A stretch of 64,000 bases of DNA from Loktanella atrilutea (lineage in GTDB: Bacteria; Pseudomonadota; Alphaproteobacteria; Rhodobacterales; Rhodobacteraceae): the NCBI RefSeq assembly GCF_900128995.1, contig NZ_FQUE01000004.1:186001-250000 (forward strand). Reading direction: 5' to 3'. Of the stretch, positions 11,432 through 21,073 are shown piece by piece (within the stretch, counting starts at the first letter, position 1; each line of letters starts with the position of its first letter). The translations under genes and the position numbers were made by a program. The notes under the pieces were generated by a model. That model saw only the letters and a program-made list of their open reading frames with translations, searched no databases and had not been told where the DNA came from.

Positions 11432-11676
11432 TTGTCCTTCAAATACTCAAGCACCGGAGCGGCCTGTTCCTTCGTCGCCTCGATCGCCGCCATCACCTCT
11501 TCCATCGTCGCATAGCGCGGTTCGTCCTGGAGGGTCGCTTCCTCGGGGACGAGGTAGGCGACGCACTTGCTGTTCTTCATCACCGCCACGGGCTTGCCGC
11601 CGGAGCGTTCCAGCACCTTATGCGGCTCGCGCAGTTCGGTCATGGTGCAGATGTGGTTGGTGTGCAGACGTGTCAT
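11428..11676 (-). CDS. phd: Phd/YefM-type antitoxin partner of Doc
   Basis: Antitoxin of 82 residues directly upstream of doc. The Phd/YefM N-terminal DNA-binding fold is suggested by TMTELREPHKVLERSGGKPVAV followed by the strand KCVAYLVPEE. The C-terminal segment (MEEVMAAIEATKEQAAPVLEYL) would be the toxin-neutralising helix. I chose ATG 11676, just 14 bp downstream of a perfect 11-bp inverted repeat. The longer frame back to 11802 would run through the promoter and adds no conserved residues. The protein is expected to repress its own promoter through that repeat. Confidence 0.82.
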   Translation of the reverse strand: MTRLHTNHICTMTELREPHKVLERSGGKPVAVMKNSKCVAYLVPEEATLQDEPRYATMEEVMAAIEATKEQAAPVLEYLKDK

Positions 11677-11689
11677 GGCGAACCCCCGT

Positions 11690-11731
11690 GGATGTGTACC
11701 AAAATATATACTCCGGTACACATCCTGACAA
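11690..11731 (-). promoter_or_regulatory. Promoter and operator of the phd-doc pair
   Basis: Minus-strand promoter: -35 TTGTCA (11726-11731), exactly 17 bp, then -10 TATATT (11703-11708). A perfect inverted repeat with 11-bp arms, GGATGTGTACC (11690-11700) and GGTACACATCC (11715-11725), 14 bp apart, overlays it. One arm fills most of the -35/-10 spacer and the other lies just downstream of -10 near the start site. This is the layout expected for autorepression by an antitoxin or toxin-antitoxin complex. The short stretch is AT-richer than its surroundings. Confidence 0.8.
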
Positions 11732-11735
11732 GGCA

Positions 11736-13019
11736 TTACTCGCCCGCGGCCTTCGATTCGAACATCAGGCCGACGGCGGTGCGGTTCGGAAAGCCGGTCC
11801 AATAGGTGTTTTCCGCGGTCGGCTCGCCCGCGTCGTCCGCCGCCCAGACACCGTCCGCTGCATCGGGGGTCAGGTCGAAGTACTGCGACATGTCCTTGCC
11901 CTTCAGGTTCTGATCGACCCAGGCTGTCAGAAAGTGCTGCGCGATGTTGTTCATCCGCACGTTGTCCCAGACCGCGTCGGCGTAATGCTCGAAGGGGGCG
12001 AAGCCCAGTTCCTCGTTCATGGCATAGCCTTCCTGCGGCGCGGGCATCGGCGCGCCGGCGTTGTGGTTGGCGTCGACGTAGGTCAGCAGGTGGCGGTCGC
12101 TGTTCACCGTGCCGTCAAAGATGCCGCGGATCGCGTCATAGCCTGCCACATCGTCCACCGATCCCGCGATCAGCAGCAGCGGCTTGGTGATGCCGGCCAG
12201 GCCTTCGGCATTCCAGAAGCCGGTATTGTTGCCCCAGGGGGCGAAGGCGGCGAAGGCCTTGATGCGGTCGTCGGCCAGTTGCGCATGGGTGTCGGTGCCC
12301 ATCACGTTGCGTTCCAGCAAGCGCTGGGGCGGGCCGTATTTCCCGTCGACGATGGATTCGGTGACGCCGGCCCCCGCGAGGATCAGCGCACCGTAACCGC
12401 CCATGGAATAGCCGATGACGGCCACGTTGTCGGCGTCGGTCATCGCGCCCAGATCGCCGTCCAGCGCCGCCATCTGGTCGATGACGAACTTCTGGTCCCA
12501 GGGTCGGTTGTAGAGGGTCGATCCGAAGGCGCCCTTGTTGTCGTAGGTGCTGTCGGTATGGTCGATGCTGGCCACGACATAGCCCTTCGACGCGAGGTTT
12601 TCCGCCAGCGGCGACATCAGCCAGCGGTTGCCGGGATAGCCGTGGCTGATGATGACCAGCGGAAAGGTCTCTCCCGTCAGGGGGGCGGCGTCGGGGACGG
12701 CCTGACCCTGCAGCGGCACCTCGGTCGTGCCGTCGCGCAGGATTGCGGTATAGGTGCCGCCGGGGGTGGTGCCTTCGGCGGCGGGATACCAGACTTCGAC
12801 CGTCAGGGGGCGGTCGTAACGGGCGATCTCGCCCTCGGCGGCGGTGTTCACCACGTCGACCTGATCGGGATTGGTGAAGGTCATGCTTTGCACGCCGACG
12901 GTGTAGTCGCCGTATGGGGCCAGTTCCGGCGCGTCGGGGCGGATCACGTCGATGCGGTTCTGTGCCACGGCGGGCAGGGCGGTCAGCGCCATCAGGGCGG
13001 CCGGCAGGATGCGGTTCAC
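11736..13019 (-). CDS. Secreted alpha/beta hydrolase (dienelactone/PAF-acetylhydrolase-like)
   Basis: 427-residue exported serine hydrolase. GTG 13019 begins a signal peptide VNRILPAALMALTALPAVAQ and has GGAGGA at 13028-13033 on the minus strand; the longer frame to 13061 adds 14 residues ahead of that ribosome site. The nucleophile elbow is GYSMGG (about residue 220), preceded by the oxyanion-region motif VIISHGYPGNRW. The acidic and His residues of the triad are not assigned with certainty (candidates are D in IAGSVDD and H in YVDANHN). Overall layout resembles bacterial dienelactone-hydrolase/PAF-AH-II-like lipases. Substrate is unknown. Its 3' end lies 5 bp from the phd-doc promoter, and it is divergent from the dehydrogenase gene. 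Confidence 0.8.
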   Translation of the reverse strand: MNRILPAALMALTALPAVAQNRIDVIRPDAPELAPYGDYTVGVQSMTFTNPDQVDVVNTAAEGEIARYDRPLTVEVWYPAAEGTTPGGTYTAILRDGTTEVPLQGQAVPDAAPLTGETFPLVIISHGYPGNRWLMSPLAENLASKGYVVASIDHTDSTYDNKGAFGSTLYNRPWDQKFVIDQMAALDGDLGAMTDADNVAVIGYSMGGYGALILAGAGVTESIVDGKYGPPQRLLERNVMGTDTHAQLADDRIKAFAAFAPWGNNTGFWNAEGLAGITKPLLLIAGSVDDVAGYDAIRGIFDGTVNSDRHLLTYVDANHNAGAPMPAPQEGYAMNEELGFAPFEHYADAVWDNVRMNNIAQHFLTAWVDQNLKGKDMSQYFDLTPDAADGVWAADDAGEPTAENTYWTGFPNRTAVGLMFESKAAGE

Positions 13020-13107
13020 GGGGTGTCTCCTCCAAGACTTGGATGTGACGCGGCTGGTCACGGGCGGGTCCTCGGCCTAGGTAGACCGCAACCACGGAGG
13101 GGATACA

Positions 13108-14058
13108 ATGAAGATCGCCATACTCGACGACTACGCCCGCGCCGCGCTGCGGCTGGCCGACTGGGACGGGCTGGGCGCGGTGACGGTCTTCGACGACACG
13201 GTCACGGGCGATGCGCTGCGCGCGCGCCTGCAGCCCTTCGAGGTGTTGTGCCTGATGCGCGAACGCACGCCGCTGGACGCGGCGTTGATCGCCGCGTTGC
13301 CCAACCTGCGGCTGGTCGTGACCACGGGACCGCGCAACGCCAGCATCGATCTGGAGGCCGCGCGGGCGGCGGGCGTGACCGTCTGCGGGACCGAAAGCCG
13401 CAAGACCACGACATCGGAACTGGCGACGCTGATGATGCTGGCCCTGAACCGCCGCCTGCTGCCGGAGGTCGCGGCGCTGCACGGCACCGGCTGGCAGGTG
13501 GGTCTGGGCCGCGACGTCGCGGGGCTGACGCTGGGCCTGATCGGGCTGGGCAACATCGGTGCGCAGATGGTCACGATCGGCAAGGCATTGGGCATGGGCG
13601 TGGTCGCCTGGTCACCCAACCTGACCGACGCGCGCTGCGCCGCACTGGGGGTGGGCCGGATGGAGACGCTGCCCGCCCTGATGGCGCGGGCGGATGTCGT
13701 CTCGGTCCACATGGTCCTGTCGGACCACACGCGCGGGCTGGTGGGGCAGGCGGCTTTCGACGCCGCGCGGCAGGGGCAGGTCTTCATCAATACCTCGCGC
13801 GGGCCGCTGGTGGACACGGGCGCCCTGCTGGACGGGCTGCGCGCGGGCCGGCCGGCGATGGCGGGGCTGGACGTCTTCGACACCGAACCGCTGCCGCAGG
13901 ACGACCCCCTGCGGGATGCGGACCTGATCGCATCAGGCCGGTTGCTGCTGACGCCCCATCTTGGCTACACGACGGAGGCGACCTTTCGCCTGTTCTATAC
14001 CCAGACGGTCGAGGCGATCCGCGCCTTTCAGGCCGGCACCCCGATCCGCGAACTTTGA
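13108..14058 (+). CDS. D-2-hydroxyacid dehydrogenase family protein
   Basis: 316-residue NAD(P)-dependent oxidoreductase interconverting 2-oxo acids and D-2-hydroxy acids. The Rossmann dinucleotide motif is GLIGLGNIGAQM (about residues 145-156). The catalytic triad is visible: Arg in NTSRGPLVDT, Glu in DVFDTEPLP, and His in LTPHLGYTT. The C-terminal YTQTVEAIRAFQAGTPI closes the substrate domain. The exact substrate cannot be read from sequence. It precedes an NAD-dependent epimerase by 13 bp, so the two probably share a transcript. Confidence 0.9.
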   Translation: MKIAILDDYARAALRLADWDGLGAVTVFDDTVTGDALRARLQPFEVLCLMRERTPLDAALIAALPNLRLVVTTGPRNASIDLEAARAAGVTVCGTESRKTTTSELATLMMLALNRRLLPEVAALHGTGWQVGLGRDVAGLTLGLIGLGNIGAQMVTIGKALGMGVVAWSPNLTDARCAALGVGRMETLPALMARADVVSVHMVLSDHTRGLVGQAAFDAARQGQVFINTSRGPLVDTGALLDGLRAGRPAMAGLDVFDTEPLPQDDPLRDADLIASGRLLLTPHLGYTTEATFRLFYTQTVEAIRAFQAGTPIREL

Positions 14059-14071
14059 AGGACCCAGACCC

Positions 14072-14956
14072 ATGCGCATCTTTTTCACCGGCGGCAGCGG
14101 CAAGGCAGGCAGATATGCCGTCCAGCACCTGCGCGATCTTGGCCATGACGTGACCAATGTCGACCTCGATGCCCCCGCCGACGGGCGCAGCCTGCGGGTC
14201 GACCTGACCGACGCGGGGCAGGTGGCCAGCGCCATGCAGGCCTATGCCGACTTCGACGAGCTGGAGCCGGGGACCGGCGTGCCGCGTTACGACGCCGTCG
14301 TCCATTTCGCGGCGATCCCGCGCATCATGATCGTGCCGGACAACGAGACGTTCCGCATCAATACCCTGTCGACCTACAACGTGATCGACGCTGCGGTGAA
14401 GGCGGGCGTGCCCAAGATCGTCTTCGCCAGTTCCGAGACGACCTACGGCATCTGCTTTCACGACGGCGAGAAGAAGCCGGACTACATCCCGGTGGACGAA
14501 GATCACCCCATGGTGCCGCAGGACAGCTATGCCATGTCCAAGGTCTGCAACGAGGCGACGGCCCGCAGCTTTCAGGCCCGGTCGGGCGCCGACATCTATG
14601 GCTTGCGGATCAACAACGTGATCGAGCCGCAGGAATACGCGGAAAACTTTCCTGACTTCATGGCCCATCCGGAAAAGCGCCGCCGCAACATCTTTGCCTA
14701 CATCGACGCCCGCGATCTGGCGCAGATGGTGGAACGCTGCCTGGCCGTGGACGGTCTGGGCTACGAGGTCTTCAACGTGTCGAACGACGACATGAGCGTG
14801 AACCTGACGACGGACGAGGTGATCGCGCGCTTTTACGAGGGCGTGGAAAAGCGCCGCGAGATGGGCGAGACCGAGACCTTCTACGACAACACCAAGGCCA
14901 AGCGCATGGTGGGCTTCGCACCCAGGCACAGCTGGCGCGACGTGCTGAAGGGCTGA
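14072..14956 (+). CDS. NAD-dependent epimerase/dehydratase (extended SDR)
   Basis: 294-residue extended short-chain dehydrogenase. The nucleotide-binding motif is FFTGGSGKAGRYAV (N-terminus; TGxxGxxG pattern). The catalytic motif is YAMSK (Tyr-x-x-x-Lys, about residue 152), with an upstream FASSETTYG segment typical of sugar-nucleotide epimerases. ATG 14072 has GAAGGA 10 bp upstream; the longer frame from 13961 lies inside the dehydrogenase gene. It probably acts on a nucleotide sugar or a sugar acid. Coupled to the 2-hydroxyacid dehydrogenase just upstream, which could hint at sugar-acid metabolism (inference). Confidence 0.85.
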   Translation: MRIFFTGGSGKAGRYAVQHLRDLGHDVTNVDLDAPADGRSLRVDLTDAGQVASAMQAYADFDELEPGTGVPRYDAVVHFAAIPRIMIVPDNETFRINTLSTYNVIDAAVKAGVPKIVFASSETTYGICFHDGEKKPDYIPVDEDHPMVPQDSYAMSKVCNEATARSFQARSGADIYGLRINNVIEPQEYAENFPDFMAHPEKRRRNIFAYIDARDLAQMVERCLAVDGLGYEVFNVSNDDMSVNLTTDEVIARFYEGVEKRREMGETETFYDNTKAKRMVGFAPRHSWRDVLKG

Positions 14957-15029
14957 TCCCCCTTCTTCTCGTTGCAAATACCTCGGGGTGCGGGGCAGAG
15001 CCCCGTGCCGATTTTTCTAGAAAAATCGG
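14957..15029. repeat. Extragenic repeat (copy 1, inverted) ending in a 22-bp palindrome
   Basis: Read on the minus strand, 14957-15010 contains GGGGCTCTGCCCCGCACCCC then GAGGTATTTG, then ACGAGAAGAAGGGG. The same pattern occurs on the plus strand at 48174-48232 and 48282-48340. At 15008-15029 it is joined to a perfect palindrome with arms CCGATTTTTCT and AGAAAAATCGG. GC-rich hairpins plus a CGAGGTATTT core are familiar from Rhodobacterales intergenic regions. It may act as a terminator for the epimerase gene, but no canonical T-tract follows the GC stem. Confidence 0.6.
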
Positions 15030-15092
15030 AGAGGCGCCCCTGACGCGCGCCGCGTCTGGACCCGGACCCGGTTCGCGCATAAAGCCTTGTCC

Positions 15093-16466
15093 ATGACCCA
15101 ACCCGCACAGACCTATGCCCAGCACTTCCGGGCCGTCCTGACCCTGGGCGTGCCCCTGATGCTGTCGAACCTCGCGCAGTTCGCGATCCACATCACCGAT
15201 ACGCTGATGCTGGGCTGGTACGACGTGACGGCGCTGGCGGCGGCGACGCTGGCGACGAGCCTTTATTTCGTGATCTTCATCGTGGGCGCGGGCTTTGCGC
15301 AGGCGGTGACGCCGCTGGTGGCCGCCGCGGCCGAGACGGGCGACATCAAGACCGCGCGGCGCGCGACGCGCATGGCGGTCTGGCTGTCGATCCTCTACGG
15401 CGCGATTGTGGCCACGCCGTTCTTCGTGGCGGAACCCATCCTGCTGGCGATCGGCCAGACGCCGGCGGTGGCGGCGGCGGGGGCGGACTACCTCTGGATC
15501 ATCGTGCTGGGATTGATCCCGGCCCTGATCGTGATGGTGCTGAAGGCCTTCCTCGTGGCGCTGGAACTGACGGCGATGATCCTGTGGTCGACGGTAGTGG
15601 CCGCGATCCTGAACATCGCGCTGAACTACGTCCTGATCTTCGGCAACTTCGGCGCGCCGGAGCTGGGGATCCGCGGCGCCGCCATCGCGTCGGTCACGAT
15701 GCAGGCGGGCACCGTCGTCGTGCTGGTGATCTATATCCTGCGCCGGTTGCCGCAGTACGCGTTGCTGCGCAATCCGCTGCGGCCCGATCCGCAGGTCATG
15801 GGCCGGGTCTTCCGCCTCGGCGTGCCGATCGGCGTGACCTCGCTGGCAGAAAGCGGTCTCTTCACCGCCTCGGCCATCATGATGGGCTGGATCGGAGAGA
15901 TCCCGCTCGCCGCCCATGGCATCGCGCTGCAGCTCGCAAGCCTGACCTTCATGGTGCATATCGCGCTGAGCCAGTCGGCCACGGTGCGGGCCGGGCGGGC
16001 CGTGGGGCGGCGCGACATGGTCGCCCTGCGGCGCGGCGGCATCGCGGCGACGGCGATGTCGGGCTGCTTCGTGGCCTTCACGATCTTCGTCTTCCTCGTC
16101 TTCCCGGGGCCGCTGATCGGCGTCTTCATCGATACCGCATCCCCCGTCCGGGACGAGATCCTTGCGCTGGGCACGCAGCTTCTGGCGCTGGCGGCGTTGT
16201 TCCAGTTGGTCGACGCGGCGCAGGTCATGGCGTTGGGACTGCTGCGCGGCGTGCAGGATACCGCCGTGCCGATGGTGATCGCCGCCGTCAGCTACTGGGT
16301 GATCGCGATCCCCGCCAGCTATGTGCTGGCCTTCCCCCTTGGGCTGGGGCCGCAGGGGCTGTGGCTGGGGCTGGTGATCGGCCTGTCCTTCGCCGCCGTG
16401 GCCCTGACGCTGCGGTTCTGGACCGGCACGCAAAGACATGCAGTCCCGCAGGGAACCGCCGTCTGA
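15093..16466 (+). CDS. MATE family multidrug/cation antiporter
   Basis: 457-residue inner-membrane protein with about 12 TM helices arranged as two homologous halves, typical of MATE (NorM-type) exporters, which expel cationic compounds in exchange for Na+ or H+. The first-half signature LGVPLMLSNLAQFAIHITDTLMLGWY matches the MATE N-terminus, and the second half opens with RLGVPIGVTSLAESGLF. ATG 15093 is used here; a TTG two codons earlier is possible. It has no strong Shine-Dalgarno. The stop is 20 bp before the DedA start, so these two probably share a transcript. The substrate cannot be assigned. Confidence 0.9.
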   Translation: MTQPAQTYAQHFRAVLTLGVPLMLSNLAQFAIHITDTLMLGWYDVTALAAATLATSLYFVIFIVGAGFAQAVTPLVAAAAETGDIKTARRATRMAVWLSILYGAIVATPFFVAEPILLAIGQTPAVAAAGADYLWIIVLGLIPALIVMVLKAFLVALELTAMILWSTVVAAILNIALNYVLIFGNFGAPELGIRGAAIASVTMQAGTVVVLVIYILRRLPQYALLRNPLRPDPQVMGRVFRLGVPIGVTSLAESGLFTASAIMMGWIGEIPLAAHGIALQLASLTFMVHIALSQSATVRAGRAVGRRDMVALRRGGIAATAMSGCFVAFTIFVFLVFPGPLIGVFIDTASPVRDEILALGTQLLALAALFQLVDAAQVMALGLLRGVQDTAVPMVIAAVSYWVIAIPASYVLAFPLGLGPQGLWLGLVIGLSFAAVALTLRFWTGTQRHAVPQGTAV

Positions 16467-16485
16467 CGCGGCGGGTTGGTTCGGC

Positions 16486-17094
16486 ATGTTCGATTTCATT
16501 ACCAACCTGATCAACACGATGGGCGCGCTGGGCGTGGGCATCGTCATGTTTCTGGAAAACGTCTTTCCGCCCATTCCGTCGGAACTGGTGATGCCGCTTG
16601 CCGGGTTCAGCGCGGCGCAGGGCGAACTGTCCCTCGTCGCGATCTTCATCATGGGCACGCTGGGGTCGGTCCTCGGCGCATGGCTGTGGTACGAGGTCGG
16701 GCGCAGGCTGGGACGTGACCGCCTGCAGCGGTTCATCGGACGCTACGGCATCTGGCTGACCCTCAGCCAGGAGGATGTCACCCGGTCGATCGAATGGTTC
16801 CACCGCCACGACAAGGGCGCCACGTTCTTCGGTCGGATGATCCCCGGCGTGCGGACCCTGATTTCCGTCCCCGCCGGCCTGACGGAAATGGAGATGTGGC
16901 GTTTCCTGCTTTACACGACCGCCGGCAGTGCGATCTGGAACGTGGCGCTGATCGCGGCGGGCTACATCCTCGAGTCCCAGTACGAGCGGGTGCAGGCCTG
17001 GCTCAACCCGGTCACGAACGTGATCCTCGGCGCGATCGCCGTGGCCTATGTCTACCGGGTGGTGCGACAGCTGATGCGGCGGCGTCACGCCTGA
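16486..17094 (+). CDS. DedA family membrane protein
   Basis: 202-residue polytopic inner-membrane protein of the DedA (VTT/SNARE-associated) superfamily, now linked to lipid flipping (undecaprenyl phosphate or phospholipid) and proton-dependent transport. Family motifs are present: ENVFPPIPSELVMPLAGF near the N-terminus (E-x3-P-x-P-x-E) and FFGRMIPGVRTLISVPAGL (R-x2-P-x2-R). I chose ATG 16486 from family alignment (MFDFITN); an in-frame ATG at 16438 inside the MATE gene would add 16 residues, and neither has a strong ribosome site. The last 10 bp overlap the convergent gene. Confidence 0.88.
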   Translation: MFDFITNLINTMGALGVGIVMFLENVFPPIPSELVMPLAGFSAAQGELSLVAIFIMGTLGSVLGAWLWYEVGRRLGRDRLQRFIGRYGIWLTLSQEDVTRSIEWFHRHDKGATFFGRMIPGVRTLISVPAGLTEMEMWRFLLYTTAGSAIWNVALIAAGYILESQYERVQAWLNPVTNVILGAIAVAYVYRVVRQLMRRRHA

Positions 17095-17516
17095 TCTTCG
17101 GACCCGTCCTTGCGGTCGGCGGCCATCATCCGGTCCGCCTTCTTGCGCACCAGCACCGTGCGCAGGTCGTGCATCGCCAGCAGCAGCGCGTCCGTCACAT
17201 CCTCCAGCTGGTGGTCCGTGGCCTTGGCCTGCACCCATTGCGTCGTGATGTTCAGATAATCCACGGCCCGGTGGATGTCGTCGATGTCGCGCCGGGCCAG
17301 CAGCGCGACACGTTCGTCCAGCCATGTCTGGATCGCGGCGATGTCTTCGGCCGTCAGGACGCGGTCGCCCTGCGGCTTGACCTCTCCGTTGCGCACGTTG
17401 ACGGTCGCCAGCTGGTCCATCTCGATCCGGCGCTGACGGTTTTCCGTGTCGACACGGAACACCGCGGCCCCGTTTTCGCGGATGCGGAAGTAGTAGTCTG
17501 GCAGGTCACTTCCCAT
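17085..17516 (-). CDS. Conserved hypothetical protein
   Basis: Not recognised as a named family, but it reads as a genuine 143-residue soluble protein with consistent codon usage. The N-terminal half (PDYYFRIRENGAAVFRVDTENRQRRIEMDQLATVN) looks like a small beta-sheet unit. The second half is helical and charged (EDIAAIQTWLDERVALLARR, then LEDVTDALLLAMHDLRTVLVRKKAD). No signal peptide or TM segment. It overlaps the DedA gene tail-to-tail by 10 bp. Function is unknown. Confidence 0.7.
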   Translation of the reverse strand: MGSDLPDYYFRIRENGAAVFRVDTENRQRRIEMDQLATVNVRNGEVKPQGDRVLTAEDIAAIQTWLDERVALLARRDIDDIHRAVDYLNITTQWVQAKATDHQLEDVTDALLLAMHDLRTVLVRKKADRMMAADRKDGSEDQA

Positions 17517-17579
17517 GGGTCCGGTCCCCTTTCGTCAGCACGATAGCAAACCGTCGCCCCGGGGCAAGGCGGCGGCGTC

Positions 17580-19528
<1,949 letters not shown>

Positions 19529-19586
19529 CCGAATTTTTGACAATTTGCGCGATGCTCCATTCCAGACAGTCGAAATGGAGACGGCA

Positions 19587-20105
19587 ATGACCTTGCACGC
19601 CAACCTGAAACCCACCGTCGACGCGGGGTCGTCACCCGCGAACACGGCCTTCATGGCCACCTATCTCGACAGCCTGCTGCTGGTCGAACGGCTGCACCGT
19701 CTGCTGCTGGACGTCATCAAGGATGAATTCGAACGGATGGGCGTGCAGGAAATCAACCCGGTGCAGGCCTTGCTGCTGTTCAACGTCGGCAACAACGAGG
19801 TGACGGCGGGAGAGTTGAAGACCCGCGGCTACTATCAGGGCAGCAACGTCAGCTACAACCTCAAGAAGCTGGTCGACAGCGGATACATGCACCACGAACG
19901 ATCAGAGATCGATCGCCGGTCGGTGCGCGTGCGCCTGACGCAGAAGGGGCGCGGCATTCGACAGATCGTGTCGGACCTGTTCGCCACCCATGCAGAGGGG
20001 CTCTTGTCGCGCGGCGTCGTGGACCAGTAGGGGATCGAGGATATTACCGGCTCCCTGCGCCGGATCGAACGCTACTGGACGGAACAGATCCGCTATATCT
20101 ACTGA
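19587..20105 (+). pseudogene. LdtR-like MarR-family regulator interrupted by an in-frame amber codon
   Basis: MarR-type winged-helix regulator of the alphaproteobacterial LdtR type, with TAYLDS-like MATYLDSLLLVERLHRLLLD, EINPVQALLLFNVGNNEVTAGEL, and the recognition helix region RGYYQGSNVSYNLKKLVDSGY. ATG 19587 has GGAG 6 bp upstream. Translation stops at TAG 20028-20030 after 147 residues. The same frame then stays open for 24 codons reading GIEDITGSLRRIERYWTEQI plus RYIY, ending at TGA 20103-20105. That tail resembles the normal C-terminus of the family as I know it. So this is either a recent nonsense mutation, a sequencing error, or a natural truncation. The DNA-binding part is complete and may still work. 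The tail overlaps the end of the convergent DUF1194 gene by 7 bp. Confidence 0.72.
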
Positions 20106-21073
20106 CGCGCCGGGGTCGCGTCGGACAGGGCGAGGCTCTTCAACTCGCGCAGCAGCTTGCGTTCCATTGCGGCGGCGTAGTCGTCGAAGCCCATCGCCTG
20201 CTCGACGAAGGCGCCGGGCCCACGCACCACGAAGGCACGGAAGTAGGCCGCCAGCGCGGCGCCATCGGAAAGGGCGGCACCGCCGCCTGATCCGGTCCCT
20301 TGCGGGTGTGTGCTGTCATTGGCACCCGGCGGCGTCCCGGTGCCGATGGTCAGGCCATTGACTGTGACGCCCGGCGGTGTCCGGCTGGCGGGGATGTCCT
20401 GCGGACGGGGGCCGGTGTTGGCGATGCCGTCGCCGGACAGGTCCAGCGTGCGGGTCCAGCAATCCGGCTGCGCCTCCAGCATCGCGAAGCCGGCCAGCAT
20501 GGCCGATCCCAGCGCCGTCGTCTGGTCCTGCAGGCTGCGCGGCGCGGTCCTGATCCGCGCGCGCGCGGTATCCAGCGCCGCGGCGTCGGTGATCGCGGTC
20601 CAGGGCAAGATGACGGTTCGTGCGGTGGGTCCGCTCCACTCGAAGACCGTCAGGCGGACGGGGGCGTCCGGCTGCTGCAACAGTGCGTCGCGCACCGCCG
20701 CTGCCCCCAGCGCCTGGGCCAGTCCCTCTCGCTGCAGGCCGTATTCCACGGCATCGACGGAGCCGGAGATGTCGAGCCCCAGCGCCAGCGCCTGACGGCA
20801 GGCGGCCTGCGCCGGCAGACCGGCGAGGCAGAGGACCGGGCCGAGGATCAGGGCCAGCGCCTGACGGCAGGCGGCCTGCGCCGGTGGACTGGCGAGGCAG
20901 AGGACCGGGCCGAGGATCAGACCCCGCGCCTGACGGCAAGCGGCCTGCACCGGCGGACCGGTGAAGCAGAGGACCGGGCCGAGGATCGGGGCCAGCGCCT
21001 GACGGCAGGCGGCCTGCGCCGGCGGACCGGCGCGGCAGAGGTTCGGGCCGAGGATCAAACGCAGACGGCTCAC
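20099..21073 (-). CDS. DUF1194 secreted protein (copy 2) with fourfold signal-peptide repeat
   Basis: 324-residue exported VWA-like protein. The mature domain begins near ACRQALALGLDISGSVDAVEYGLQ, with MIDAS-type DISGSVD. The first ~95 residues are four in-frame copies of a 23-residue unit of the form LILGPVLCLAGLPAQAACRQ; each copy holds a hydrophobic core and an AQA-AC cleavage-like site, so the signal peptide itself has been multiplied. Other DUF1194 proteins have only one. The start is GTG 21073, overlapping the TGA of copy 3 (GTGA). The C-terminal part (VVRGPGAFVEQAMGFDDYAAAMERKLLREL) matches copy 3 closely. Function is unknown. Confidence 0.82.
   Translation of the reverse strand: MSRLRLILGPNLCRAGPPAQAACRQALAPILGPVLCFTGPPVQAACRQARGLILGPVLCLASPPAQAACRQALALILGPVLCLAGLPAQAACRQALALGLDISGSVDAVEYGLQREGLAQALGAAAVRDALLQQPDAPVRLTVFEWSGPTARTVILPWTAITDAAALDTARARIRTAPRSLQDQTTALGSAMLAGFAMLEAQPDCWTRTLDLSGDGIANTGPRPQDIPASRTPPGVTVNGLTIGTGTPPGANDSTHPQGTGSGGGAALSDGAALAAYFRAFVVRGPGAFVEQAMGFDDYAAAMERKLLRELKSLALSDATPARQ
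20784..21059. repeat. Four tandem 69-bp repeats inside the DUF1194 copy 2 gene
   Basis: Units begin at 20784, 20853, 20922 and 20991, exactly 69 bp apart, each opening with a version of GCCAGCGCCTGACGGCAGG (plus strand). The third copy is the most diverged at its start. 69 is divisible by 3, so the frame is kept. Each unit encodes 23 residues containing a complete hydrophobic signal-peptide core. A few substitutions separate the copies, so the array is not brand new, but it is close enough for slippage or recombination to change copy number. Confidence 0.93.

Noticed and set aside
11670-14153. 827-codon plus-strand ORF over the hydrolase and dehydrogenase genes
   Set aside because: Shadow of real genes in other frames; composition is Gly/Ala/Arg/Val low complexity with no domain.
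14772-16736. 654-codon minus-strand ORF opposite the MATE gene
   Set aside because: Arg/His/Asp/Gln-rich antisense frame; the MATE reading on the other strand has clear TM helices and family motifs.
20028-20030. TAG as a pyrrolysine or selenocysteine-like recoded codon in the LdtR-like gene
   Set aside because: Pyrrolysine decoding is not known in this group, selenocysteine uses TGA, and no recoding structure is visible. A nonsense mutation or sequencing error is simpler.
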